Counted from the stretch's first letter, positions 36,593-48,819 are shown. The stretch: 64,000 nucleotides of DNA from Straminergon stramineum (GCA_963920665.1 OY987269.1:1056501-1120500); one strand, 5' to 3'. Numbers and translations are program-made. The notes: generated by a model from the sequence alone, not told the origin.

Positions 36593-38313
36593 TCGAGGAA
36601 GTTTGAATGTGCTTATATGTGATTACAAAACAACTACTCTTGGTACAATTGTCATTATAATCTTTTTGTGTACATCACTATGAATTGAAAATGATTAGAA
36701 AATGACTTTTGACATCTTTGGAGAGAAACTTTAACACTAAATCCATGCCACTTGAGAATGACTATATAATGACTTTACAATGACTTACACATGACTTTGA
36801 CGTGTATATCCATGTCAGCATCACTCGGACTACATCATGACTATATAATGACTACATAATTGGCTGACATGGGTGTCTACATTTGGATTGGATCATGACT
36901 ATATAATGATTGCATAATTGGCTAACATGGATGTCCACGTTAGCAAAAAATCTTTTGAAAATGGGTAGCTACTTGACCTTTCCTAAAAATTAGCTTGGCC
37001 ACCTCATTAGCCACATAGACCCTTTCATCCATTCTTCATCCAAGGTTGAAATTGATGGTGATAATAGAATTATAGTCATTTAAAAGAATGACTTATCTTT
37101 TATGACTTCAAGCCCCTAGTCATTCTGAAGTCAAATTTGTCTGGAGTGACTTCTTAGTAGTCATTCTTTGCAATCATATATACCCCCTTTTTTGTAGTAT
37201 ATATAAATCTAGAAAACCAATTTCAAATTTTTATTTCTTAAAAAAGTGAATCTTTTGAAATTTTTTAGAGGTTGCACGGATTGCCTGCTGAGCAATAAAA
37301 ATGACATATTATACAATAATTTTTGAACCATATTATCAAAAGTTATGAAAATTGTTGGTCCTTAAAGCTACTCCTTGGCCACATGTGTGTGAGAATTTGA
37401 AAGAAAAAAAAAAAATCTCCATTTGTAGTGAACTGTGCAAAATTGCTATGTTGCCTAAAAATGTAGTTTGGATATTTAGGGGTCAATCCACACAACATGT
37501 GGCCAAGGAGTAGCTTTAAGGCCCAATGCTTTTCATAACTTTTGATAACATGGTTCAAAAGTTTTTGTATGATATATCATTTTTATTGTTCGGTGGGCAA
37601 TTTAGGTAACCTTAAAAAATTCTTTAAAATTCACTTTTTTAAGAAATAAAAATTTGAAATTGGTTTTCTAAATTTATGTATACATGGAAAGCTTTAAATT
37701 GTTCCATTTTTATTCATGAGATGAAAGTTATGAGGAGTTTTAGTTTGAGGTCAGTTATGGATTCTCTACTCTAAAATAAACTTGGAAGTCCTTTCTTTGA
37801 CTCAATTTTCAATATTTTTGGATAAAATTAAAATGAAAGGATGTAGATTGTTAATAACAACATTACAACCATTTTTATTGGCATTTTTATATTTCATATT
37901 TAAAATCTTAAAAATTTAGTATTTTGAATCATTCACTAGTTCTTTCTATTTGCTATTTTTCTCTTATATGTTGTACAATTCCAAATGATCTGAATTCTTT
38001 CAAGCATCTAGCCAACATGCCTTGAAAAATGAATCCAAATAAGCACCTTCATTTTGGAATTTTTTTCATACAAATATAACCTTATGAAGTGCAACTACCA
38101 ATTCTTTTGCAGGGCCGAGAAAAGGATTCTCCCAACCTACACGATGAAAATTTCTAAATTTTTTTTCCACATCTTCTCAAACCATTGTACAACAAGATTG
38201 TATGGTTACATGTGTCTAAAGATGTTTTTTTTCTAAATTTTGGTACTTGTACAAGAAATGGCAGTTTGGGAGCGTTTTTGGTGAAAACATATTCAAATTT
38301 ATTGAGGCATTAA

Positions 38314-39380
38314 CCCCTCAATGCCCAAGTAGTGAAGAAAATGCCATAGAGAAATGTTCAATCAAGGATTGCGATTTAGGATGATGTGGAATCTGAGGAG
38401 GTTGAAAAGAAAACTTGTTAGGCGGGCCCTCCTCTTGCGTGGCTCGTCAATGCAGTTTTCAATTTGAAAGCTAGAATTCCTAATTGCATTAGAAATTGAT
38501 GCCAAATGTATTTCGGAACATGGCAGTTTGGCGTTGGTTACCGGCTATAGCCAATAGTTGGCCGTTGAGACCTTTTGACGAAGAATCCAATGTTCGAAGT
38601 GCAGCCCTCACTACACACATTCTGTAAAGCCGCTTAACACACTCTTGGATTGTTGCACCCCTGCATTTCATATTGGGAGTGGAGAAGGGGAGAAGGCAGC
38701 TTCATGGATTATTGTTGTAATCATAAAATTTTGCACCCATACAATGTTGTGTATAAGTTACAAGCTTGTCAATCACAAGCACAACATTGTTGATTTGCAT
38801 TGATGGGGTTGAATTTTGTTGATGGATAGAGCGTGTTTTGTATTGGAGCATCCACTTATGTGTCACAGAGCAGAACTCAACCACATGCATTCTCATGTCC
38901 AACCTTGTTCCCTGGGAATTTTGGTGTTAGACTTACACGCGCTTGTCTTCGCTTACACTGTGGACGCCATCAGCCGGTCAAAAACAACCTCTCTTTTGCA
39001 GACGCCATGAACTTCATGGACTCGTCAAATATGGTGTTTCCACCAAATGTGCTGCAAATTGCAGTAGGCACTACAACACAAATTTTTGCGCTCTCATGTA
39101 CACAGGATTGGGTGCTACTTCTCCCGAAAGTGCTGCAGACCATAAAAAAATTGTCTCCGAAGCTGAGGAGATGAGGCCCTTCAACTGTTATAATCTCGAG
39201 ATCGGGAGTGGGGACGGTGAAATGATCTGAAAATGATCACAACAGATTCAGAACTCACTTGCGAATGCTAATCAACGATGAATTGTCCAGCAAGCACCTA
39301 CATTTTCCACAAAACGTTGCATAGTACAATGGTCCTTCATAGCGTCTCAGACATACCATCCAAGCTGGGGCGTTGAGAGG
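38314..39380. mobile_element. TTAA-flanked TIR element T8, GC-richer interior
   Basis: TTAA at 38310-38313 (shared with T7) and 39381-39384. Ends CCCCTCAATGCCCAAG and, inward from the right, CCTCTCAACGCCCCAG. The interior has composition closer to genic DNA and several overlapping frames up to 113 codons, none with a recognised domain. It lies about 400 bp beyond the HVA22-like stop codon. Confidence 0.75.
38833..39174 (+). CDS. Unrecognised 113-codon frame inside T8
   Basis: One of several overlapping frames in the GC-richer part of T8; another, 38943-39230, is in a different frame. No domain recognised. The minus strand is also open for about 85 codons here. These may be remnants of captured host sequence or chance frames. 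Confidence 0.15.
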   Translation: MFCIGASTYVSQSRTQPHAFSCPTLFPGNFGVRLTRACLRLHCGRHQPVKNNLSFADAMNFMDSSNMVFPPNVLQIAVGTTTQIFALSCTQDWVLLLPKVLQTIKKLSPKLRR

Positions 39381-39384
39381 TTAA

Positions 39385-39777
39385 GGAACAAATCATCTTC
39401 AGGACCTTTGGGACCGTACTCGAAGTAACCTGTTCAAAAGATCGTAACAAATCTTACAAGCGATCGAGTAAAAAAACTAATTTTACAGTAATTACATGGA
39501 AAACTAAACCTACGACCTGTCAATCGAATGTCGCGATGGACTCTAGACTACTTACAGACTAAAGACTTAAAGCCAAATCAGAAGTCCTAATTCTACAAGA
39601 AAATGCTACTGACTCGGTGAAGACGAAGTAGAATCAAGTTCCCATCTCTGTTTCTCGTTAAAAAATATCGCAAACTTAAGGACATCTACAGAACCACTCT
39701 ACATCAACTGCGACAGCAACAGGGAGCCACTAGCAATTTAGGAACCGGTACTGCACGCCATCTAGACGTCTGACAGT
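39385..39777 (-). other. 3' flank / probable 3' UTR of the HVA22-like gene
   Basis: Downstream of the stop codon on the minus strand, up to the TTAA that ends T8. Base composition is genic rather than transposon-like. No definite AATAAA signal was identified. Confidence 0.45.
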
Positions 39778-42247
39778 CTACTGATCCGATTGTCGTGGAT
39801 GATCAGTGTAGATCCATCCAGCATCATCAGTACTTTCATCGTATGTTGAATCAGCTGGTGATGGCGGTGGTGGTGGGGTGATGCTCTCTTGACTGGACCT
39901 GCTTCCCGCTGGATTTGATCCTCCCTCTAAAGCTCTTGCAGATTGCAAAGCATCCTGTGCAGCTTGATACACTGCAGCCACATTGTTTTTATTCATGTTA
40001 CTCAATATGTAATTCATCGAACTTGTAAGCCGACCATACAAAATGGAAATACTGTCTTCGGACTGCTACTGCACGTCCACGACCAAAAATGAATTCAATA
40101 CACTTGCCTACAATGGAGAACTTCTTGAGCATGCGCTGCACTGCTTGCACCTCATGTTGGTGGCTGACAAAGAACTTATTCTGCAATCATTAGTGCCCAG
40201 ATATCAGAGAAACAATGGCTCCCCAACTAGAGAGAATATCAAGAAAAAATCAGCCATGGTGTGGACCCAACTATCCAGAAACCTTCTAGATTTCCTGACA
40301 GGAATACTCTATATAACAATTTTTTTTCAATAAGAAACACCTAGTAACTTGGTAAATTGCCGCACCATCTCATTGCGAGTGCCGTCCACAATGCGATCAA
40401 GTCTGACATGATGCTTCAGAAGCAATGGGCGTAAGAGACTAGAATACAAATGTCGAGCGCCCTGGAAGATAGCAACAGAACATTAGCTGCGTTATTTTAC
40501 AGAAGGGCAGGTGACAATATCGGAACAGTGAACATCAGGAGTGTGAAGAGAATCAGTCCAACAAAAACGTTTCCTTCCACGACACAAAGTGAAGGGTCTT
40601 ATCAACAGACAGGTGAGTGAAAATCAAAAAGCACTTACAGACGAAACCAACCCTTTGAGCCACAAAAATATCCCTTCATAGCATATACCACAAACAGAAA
40701 TTCTCGAAGCAAGACTTAATATCATGAAGTAAATGAGTTGTTGGCAATGCTCCACTCAAACAGCGAACAGTGAGTATCAGAGACTTCAAGAAGATGATGA
40801 TAGCAAGGCCGATGTGTTCGTTAATAAAACGTACAAAATTCTTCGGGAGCTGAAGCCACACTAGAAACACGAACTTTGCATGATAATAGAAGGGACACCT
40901 GCAGAACCCAACCCCAAAGATTGTGTTTTAGCTATACGCCCGCCCATCAGCATTCCAGGGTTTTGTCGCATTAAGAAGGTAGATTCTGCAAAAGCTTATA
41001 TAAGAAACTAAGTTGGAATACATTGAATATAGTGCGGGACATCGGAAACACATACCAAGACAAAAGCTTGTCAGAAAAAACTTCCGCCACACTGAAGCAC
41101 CCATAAGCTGCACATCCCACAATGAAAATTAGTAGGTTCGAACCACATCCCTCTTCTTTCCAGCCTTCCAAGTGCCACGATAGGGATATTGTGCTGCAAT
41201 AAAAAGAGGACGAAGCGAAGACTAGCCAGATAAGTCTCCCAATCGCAGCCGAATTACAACCGTCACTCCCGGTGGCGGTGATTACGACATGCTTGACTCA
41301 TTTCAATCAAACAGCGGCTCCTCTGAAAACCATACTCTAATTCATAGAGCCCAAGAAATAAAAAGTCGAGGGCATGCAGGGCTTAATTGCCAGAGGATTA
41401 TTACATTAGAAAGAGTCGAAATGGTCGTACATGGCACTTATTTTTGTTGAAAGATATACATGACCATTCATAACTTGATTTCGCCGTGGTTTATTCTCGT
41501 AAGTTCAAATAGGGACCGAAGAAATTCAAATAAACTTGATTAGATACTTTAATGCTGTTTCATGGGCAAAGAACGAGGATCTTCTTCTCAAATTCAAGGG
41601 TTGGAGGGAACCGCCAAACACATACCTGCCCAATAAACAAGCCACTCTTCTTGTTCGGTGTGGTTGTTGGTCTCGATTGCTTTGTGAGTGGAGTAGACGG
41701 GAAATCCGATGCCAACCACAGTACTGCACAATGCAGAACCACAAGAAGGACGTCAAGAACAGTATGTCGTGAGTGCGAAGAGAGCTCAAATAATATTCAA
41801 GAAGCATGAAATACGGAATCACCCTAACACCTCACGAAGTGCCCCTCCCATGGATATAATAATGATCATAAAATCTTGATAGAAAGAAAGAGGGCTTCAT
41901 CCATAGCCCCTCGAAGCGCCTAGTCCATGATGTTGGGGTGCGGCAAGCTATGACGGTCAAAGCGACGGACCAGAAATTGGAATTGAGTAGGGAAGGTTGT
42001 GCAGGTACCAGGCAGTGCGCACAATGACATGAGAAGCGGCTGGCGTGAGCAATAGGCGCAATCCAAGCTGCACACGGACGGAAACAAGGAAATTAAACCG
42101 CGGAGTCAGGAGGACAAGGCAAGCACGGCAGACCAAAGGAAGGCAAAGGGCACGCGCGCCAGAACGAGAGCGAGAGCAAGGAATGCGGCAGCGATGAAGA
42201 ATGCAGGGTCGCACCTCACCGCCTAAGGCGGACACAGCAGCAGCCAT
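39778..42247 (-). CDS. HVA22-like protein (TB2/DP1/HVA22, REEP/Yop1 family), complete, eight exons
   Basis: Membrane-curving protein of the ER; plant members are named after the ABA-induced barley HVA22. Minus-strand exons: 42247-42215, 42067-42009, 41723-41626, 41107-41056, 40898-40835, 40461-40339, 40180-40112, 40062-39778, joining to 260 codons plus TAG. Every junction is GT-AG and in phase. Family motifs run in order: MAAAVSALGGE, GLRLLL, GIGFPVYSTHKAIE, EEWLVYWAAYG, AEVFSDKLLSW, YYHAKFVFLVWLQLP, LRPLLLKH, then VSHQHEVQAVQR. This covers the TB2/DP1 domain (about residues 12-115), with two hydrophobic hairpins. The C-terminal ~90 residues are polar, with PPPPPSP and an acidic end. Oddities: intron 7 is only 49 bp, and exon 6 uses a weak donor (GTTTCT) chosen because it keeps phase 0. 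The start is the only ATG fitting the family N-terminus. Which HVA22 subgroup it belongs to is open; i/k-like is likeliest. Confidence 0.9.
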
Positions 42248-42480
42248 GGCAAGAGGCGCCGGCGAAGCATAAGCAGGACGAGGGATGGCAATGGCGATGA
42301 GAGGAAACCCTAATGGCAACAGATAGACAGAGAAAGGGAAAGACAAGGGGCCGTTCGCTGCACTTCACGAACTTACAGTAACTTTCGCTTCAGTTCACTT
42401 CTTGGGAAATTGGAACCCCTCCCTCAGCGCCTGAACTGTACACGTGCAGTAAGCATACTATATTGTACTGTATGTATTTG
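42248..42480 (-). promoter_or_regulatory. 5' UTR and promoter of the HVA22-like gene, with a G-box/ABRE-like site
   Basis: GC-rich up to about 42430. A CACGTG G-box inside GCACGTGTAC lies at 42441-42446, an ACGT core of the ABA-response type. A TATAGTA box-like sequence (minus strand, about 42457-42464) lies about 210 bp upstream of the ATG. The family includes ABA-induced genes, so the site is relevant, but it lies downstream of the TATA-like sequence, so its role is inferred only. Confidence 0.45.
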
Positions 42481-42924
42481 TTGCTGATCCATATCCTTAT
42501 CCATCCATCAGTTAGTACATAATTACCTTAAGTTACCTGTTTTGTTTTGTTTTGTCTGTCTAGACTTGTCTCTTAGGTTTAGGCCAAGTATGGAGATAAG
42601 ATTATAGAAGTCTGTTGAAATTCCAAGCTTCACAATCAACTTGGGAAGGAATATCATGACTAAGTAGTGTTTTGTGCATTTTTCTAAAAAAGAGCTCCGT
42701 TATCAAAAAGGACTAGAAACCATGTACCCAAATTGAAAATTGGATTGTACCTCTACAATGAAGTACATGTGATTTGGACAAACCAGCCACCACCCTTGCC
42801 AAAACTTATAATTAGTTAAATCTCAAGATATGACATGCATAGGAATAATGGCCATGGGTTGGTGGAGCACTGTTATAAAAGTGTGGTTAATCAATATGGC
42901 TTGTCCAAATCTAATTGGGATGGC
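42481..42924. other. Intergenic DNA upstream of the HVA22-like gene
   Basis: No gene or bounded element seen; a TGTTTTG-type short repeat at 42538-42556. Confidence 0.4.
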
Positions 42925-42927
42925 TAA

Positions 42928-44129
42928 GAGCATCCTCAATGCTTCACCAATATTTGCGCACTACAACGGAATATGCAATTTGCATTGACGTCCACTTCTT
43001 TATATTATGTCTCTTCCCATCCCAAGCGCCTCAACCCAACAACAACACTTGGAACCCTAAATAGCTTAGTTGCGGTAGCAACATACCATCAAAATGCAAC
43101 GATGCATGTAGGAAGTAAGGAGGGTGCTGAATCTACTTTGATGGCAAAATTTGCGCCCTTTAAGACTTAGACGTCACCATTATTAGTGTTGACAATGAAG
43201 TACAAAAGAGTTTGGAGGGCACAACAAAGGACCAACTTTTTCCAAGTGGGAACCAAGAAGTGTCATATCAGTGAAAGTCATATGGACAATCCCGTTGGGT
43301 ACAAGCATGCTTGGGGTACCCCACAAATGGAGAGACATGATAAATTTCATTGAAATTCATTTCTTCATTATAGATTAAATTTCAAATTTTGTAGAAAAAA
43401 CATGAATTTAATACAAATTTTCTTGCTTCATATAGAATACAATATGGATTCATCTAAAGAAATTGCCATTAAGAGATTAAAGTTGTTGATTTGATTCTTG
43501 TAGCTCCATTCAAGACTTTATCACATAGTCCATTTTTCATTCAGGAATGAAGAAGGAATATAAATATTTAATAGAAAGTATTTTCAAATTACTTTGTTGG
43601 TTTATGATGTTTTGATAACCAATTGTAGTGATTTATAACTTGATATGGAATATTTAACTATTTTTTTGTTATTTTCTAAGTCATCAAAAATAGCACAAAG
43701 GGACTACATCAAAATTAAAGATTTCATATTTGAAAATTGAAAATTGAGTTGTAAACTAGTGAATAAGCAAAAATAATCATTGTTAAATTCTTGTATATAC
43801 AAGTATATTTTCTATTGACATGATATCAACTACTAAATCCTAATAAATATGAAAAAAAAAAATTAAAGATTTCATAATTTTTTATTCATGAAAACAATTT
43901 GACTATATGTGTTCTAACAATAACTAATGTTTTATAAAAATTACTCTCATTTTTATTTGTAAAATCAACTACTTGAAAATTATTTCACTCTTGTTCCTTG
44001 GTTCTTGACTAGTGTACCCCAAGCATGTTTATACCTTGTTTATATTGGAGCAAGGTTTTGTTGCTTTTCTATAATCTACTCAAAACTTGCCGGTGCAATG
44101 CATCCATAGAGGACGGATTGAGGATGTTG
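42928..44129. mobile_element. Tourist-like element (GAGCATC ends)
   Basis: Starts GAGCATCCTCAATGC and ends, read inward, CAACATCCTCAATCC. TAA flanks at 42925-42927 and 44130-44132. Non-autonomous. It contains a second inverted-repeat element at about 43300-44036. Confidence 0.72.
43300..44036. mobile_element. Nested TIR element with GCATGCTTGGGGTAC ends
   Basis: The left end holds GTACAAGCATGCTTGGGGTAC (beginning with GGGT just before); the right is its mirror, GTACCCCAAGCATG then TTTATACC. The interior is AT-rich and non-coding. The target duplication is not clear. Confidence 0.55.
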
Positions 44130-44132
44130 TAA

Positions 44133-46758
44133 TGCATTAATCAAGTTGGATGTACCTTTACTTTAAGATTAGATACTGTCTAGCCCAACTTGGCAATGAG
44201 ACAACATTGAGAAATAGTTGAAGTTTTGTGGCTCTCTTTCCTTTGCTTTGACTGGTTGTTGCTCTATGGGTTTTAGGTTGTTTGAAGCGAACTCGTTTTG
44301 ATAAATTGGTGGTGGTATTCAAGTTGCATGGATCCTTTGCACAATATGGCTCAAAGCTCTATTGGTCACCAGGTTGAGATGAAGTTTTGTCATAAGGTAG
44401 GAACAATGGAACATCTATAATTGTCAATTTAAGCAATTCTACATAGTTGGAGTCAAATTTTTCTACAAAAAATATGTTTTTAGTATTAGCAATTGAAAAT
44501 CATGAATTTAAAAAAAATAGAATCTTTGGATAAGGCATCTAATTTCTATGAATTTTCAAATTAGAACTCCCTAGGGCACTAGTCCCATAGCCACACTCTA
44601 CTAAATCTGCCTTGATTCTAGTACCAAAATCTAAAAAAATCAAAGCCCACCAACCACAACTCAGTAAGGTAGGAGGCTTTGAAATGGAGAGGGCATTTAG
44701 AAGCGACCATAGAAGCAGCCCATGCATAGAGCATGTGGTTGTTGAAATGGGCACCATTTTTTGAGGTAGGAAAATGTGACTACAAGTGCATGATTTTAGG
44801 ACAATGAGCAATGCTTTTAAACTACTACTACATGTGATTCACTAATTATGAATGCATCATTTAATTGTAAACACAGAATTCAAGATGACAATAAGAAAGA
44901 AATGATAAATATAAATTTCAGGGTACAAATTTCTCTTGTTCAATTTAAGGACACTCTATTTCCACATTATGGAACTTTCTTGAACATAGTGAGCACCCAC
45001 TTCATCTATTTCTGGACCGATCTATTTTTTTCTAAGGCACATGATAATTCATTATTGCTTAGTCTAGGAACATTATTAACAACATATAGACTTTTCACTT
45101 TGGAAAATCGTGTCTAATTGATTCTAATTCAGAAAATTACAATTTAAATTGTAGTTTGTTTATTTTCCATTTCTCTGTCTACCAAAAAAAATTGGAAGTC
45201 ATTGGACAAATAGTTTCTTCCACACATGTGTTTTTCTCCTTAGATGTGCCATTCTGGAGCCTTCTACCCTATGGAGATGGTTTCAAGGTACTTTGAAGAT
45301 GATTGCAAGGTACATTAGGGAGCACTTTGAGGGAACTCTACTCTCAATTATGGGTACACTCATGGTTATGGGTGTTCCTACCTCATGATGAAAATTGTTT
45401 TACTTAAGCGTTTGAAGTATTCTTCTTATAACAATGATAACAAACACTTGTGGACTACAAATAACTAGTGTACCATACTAACCTTACATAAGATTGTGTG
45501 GTTGTTAGGATGGGCACAGGTGAGGTCTACCGCTTTTTGAAGCATTAGCAACACTATTTTTGCAAGACACAATGTTTCTCCTAATCTGAGTTTTATTTTT
45601 GATTCCTTTAGTATTAAGGAATTGATGAAGATCTAAAATTCCAAAGCTTGGTATCTATTTTACAATGACTCTCAGAATTCCATCTTGTTGATTACATGAA
45701 TGTGCATTGATCATACTAATTGAAAAAATAAATGGCATTGTTCAGTACTTGGTTTACAATAGTTGATTGTTTGGAACTAAGCTGATTATACTCTTTGAAG
45801 TGTCAATATAGCCAGGAATTAGTTTATGAGCTAATTATATGATGGGGTAAATATATGTTGATTTTTGATGTAGACTTGGCTTGGAATTTGGATACTGAGT
45901 AGACCACTTCCCAACCTCTAACTGTACAAGCCAAATTTTTCCTGTTGGCTTGTGATTTAGATATATGGGTTGAAAATGAGTTATTTTGGGATTTGGACAC
46001 AAGGCAGATCTATGACTAGCTTGTAACTAGACAAAATTAGATTCTCTATATTTCTTGTATGTGCTTGAGATTTTGAAACTTGGAAGTTCAAACATCTCTT
46101 ACAAGTCAATAGCAAAAATCACAAAGATAAATATCTTTGGCTTACACAACTAGATTAAAAGCTCATTTGAAAATTATATTAATAGGAACAAACTTACTAA
46201 AACAAAAGATGAATCAAGATAGAATAAATCATCTGGATTTGTGCCTTGAATTATCAAGGATGTTCCAAAAAGGCTTTGTTTGTTTTGTCCACATTCTTTA
46301 TTCAAGCTGGATACCTAGATATGTGTTTGATTTGCTATCTAAAACCACAACACATGTCATTGAACATATGATTGGACACATCATTGATCTAAAACTTACA
46401 GACAAGATGAACATATAGTAAAAAGTATGCATAAAAAACTAAAGTGATTTACCATGACTTAGAAGATTCTTTAAATATCCTATTTGGATTAGCTGCCTTC
46501 TACCATTCCTTTGCAACCATTGTATAATAATTTGGTTGTTGTTCCTTGACTGAACTAAAGCACTGATGTGATTTATGTACCTTAGTACCAATCAAGCACT
46601 CCAATCAAGCACTATCTTACTATCGTTTGTAGCAATTATAATGATAATTAATTGCCTAATACATATATAGCCTACCTCTTCAATTAATTTAGCCATTTAG
46701 GGTTATCCAAGATTCTGTTAATGTTTATTTCCACTAGATGAACTATGGAATTCAATTC
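44133..46758. other. AT-rich intergenic DNA, no recognised gene
   Basis: About 2.6 kb with frames up to 93 codons (for example 46137-46418, plus) but no recognisable domain, codon bias or splice structure. The segment GATGGGCACAGGTGAGG at about 45512 recurs near 56708. Confidence 0.4.
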
Positions 46759-46761
46759 TTA

Positions 46762-47837
46762 GGGTACATTTGCACTTGGCAATAGCATCAGTAATAGAAA
46801 GCTAATTCTTTCAAAAAACGTTGATTGGTGCTTCAGAGAGCGTGTTGAATAGGTGGTCCCACATGCATCCAATAGGGAGTGATAGAAGTCACTAAAAATG
46901 ACTCAACGGTTCAAATATGGCAGCTTTAATGGAGCAATTGAAGCAACGTAGTTTTGCGGTTTCAAATCAAACGAGAGCTCTTTGAGTCCCCCCATATGTT
47001 TGAGTAGTCTTGGACAAATTATGTATACTAACTCAAACGTTGATGTAAGCGCTTTTCACCTGGCTTCATAAGTGCATGTCAAGTTTCACAAAAGGCACAA
47101 AGCAAGCACATACTAGACAACATGAAACTCGATCACTTGGAGTAGGTGCAACAATCAAAGGAGTTGGACCACTGTAATTATTAGAGTTTAGTCGGTTGTC
47201 TATGATGTCTCTTTCACCAAAGTTGCAAGATTACAATTAATGAGATTGAACTAGTGTGTAGCATATCATGTTGGAAACTATTGTTACAACATGCAAGGAA
47301 TTAACTTTCTCAAAAGCAAACTGCATCTAATTGAACTATTTTTCGATTGCTCTATGGACGTTAATTATTGTGCTAGCAATTGTGTGTCCATCGAATGCGG
47401 CCATTATTGTGCACACATGGATTTCTAAGTCTTGGTCTAATTCCTCCAATGGTGCTATTGAATTCCGTAGTATGCTTCCACTGCCTTCATGCTATAGGCG
47501 CCCACTACAACATTTTTTGGAAAAAAATAATTTAACGTTAGAATGCCATTTTAACTTAATCAACCTCTCATGGTCCCTTTAAATATTACCGATCCTAAAC
47601 ATCTAGAATCTACAATTCCGCCTGAAACCATTGTTGACTTAATTGTGTAGCTCATTACTTTAGTCAAACAAAAGACTCTTCTATTGATCCTGTCAACACT
47701 ATTGTTAGCCTTTGCCACCAATGTGGCTAGGTAGGCTCAGCTTCTACAAAAGACCGCTAGTGTGAAAACTTGTTTCTCTATCAATCCAAGAACGCCCTCA
47801 TCCGCCTTGGCACGTAGCACTAGGTGAGAACGTACCA
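46762..47837. mobile_element. PIF/Harbinger-related non-autonomous element
   Basis: Starts GGGTACATTTGCACTTGGC and ends, read inward, TGGTACGTTCTCACCTAGTGC. TTA at 46759-46761 and 47838-47840. The ends resemble those of the 5.4-kb PIF element (core TT..CACTTGG). The interior has an 83-codon frame (47331-47582) with a hydrophobic start and no recognised domain. Confidence 0.62.
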
Positions 47838-47840
47838 TTA

Positions 47841-48819
47841 TACATAACAGAGGTTATTCACACTTTTAATTGGTTCAACTATTAAATTTTATGATAGATA
47901 GATGGAGATATAGTTGGATTCATGAACATGGGCTGATTGCCTTGTTATGTAATTAGACTTCATGGCTAATTTAATGTATTAATTAAGCAAACAAGTAGTG
48001 GATCAATACAATCTAAACATTATGATTATGTATGAGAAAGGAAGTGTTCCTTCTATGTTACATAGAGATTGGAAAGACTTGAGCTTATTGCACAATGCTT
48101 TTGCTTTGTTGTGGAAGTTGATTCTCCTCGCAACACACAATTGTTGCTTGAAAAATCATTGTTGTAGCTAGTCCTTATATTACTGATTTACTTGGGATTT
48201 GGTTTTGTTTTAAAAAAATGGAATCCTTTCAATTTTCTACTTACAATCAAGTTCCAATTTGGTATTTTAATTTCAGCAGTGACTTTGTAGCATATTTGCT
48301 CTTTGTTGTAAATGTATTATTCAATGTTTTTTTCTTGTGACTACAATAGCAAGTGGTGTGTGTGTTGCAAACACTTGTTTCAACCTCACTAACTCACTCT
48401 TAGTGCATGTTTTGGGGACATGCATAGGTAAGGCACATACTTCCTCAAAAATTCTATGGAGCATTATTTTCAAGAGTTCTTTCTACTCTATTACTTGTCC
48501 ATATTAGAAAATTGTTTACACTGAGTATTAGTATGTTTTTAAAAAAATAGAACTTTCTATTTAGAAGAATCTTCTAATTTCCTTCCTATACCTATTCCAT
48601 ATTTTATATAAGTATAAGTTATATTTGTGACTTACTTGTATATTTGTCAAATTCTTGGAAAATGTTATATGTTCAAATTTTGAATGGCATAAAACTTGAT
48701 GATATATGAGATTATCAAATCTTTTTCATACACTAGCTTTTTTGGGAAAAAACATGGAAAAGAAGCTAATATGTAGGTGAGAAAGAGAAGATCAAATTGG
48801 CTTTCTAATCTAGAGATGT
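47841..48819. other. AT-rich intergenic DNA, no gene
   Basis: Only short frames; no repeats bounded. Confidence 0.4.

Larger units (their letters stand above)
34770..37199. mobile_element. CACTA element 2 (non-autonomous, 2.4 kb)
   Basis: Starts CACTATAAGAAAATAGGTGT; the right end read inward is (T)ACTACAAAAAAGGGGGT. Flanks are TATA-rich, so the 3-bp duplication (ATA) is ambiguous. AATGACT(T/A) and its complement are repeated densely within about 150 bp to 500 bp of both ends, the usual place for CACTA transposase-binding repeats. The uninterrupted opposite arm of T7 shows the sequence before insertion. Confidence 0.8.
34320..38309. mobile_element. Palindrome of two head-to-head TTAA elements (T7), split by CACTA element 2
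   Basis: The plus-oriented copy runs 37490-38309 and ends at TTAA 38310-38313. The minus-oriented copy runs from its left terminus at 37482 (CCCCTAAATATCC, next to a decayed TTGA) leftward through 37200 and, across the CACTA insertion, 34769-34320. The arms are about 640 bp with a ~100-bp spacer. A single full copy of the same element is T9 (61508-62452). Confidence 0.72.

Noticed and set aside
44539..46418. Frames of about 90 codons as small genes
   Set aside because: No recognisable domain, no supporting splice sites, AT-rich composition equal to surrounding debris.
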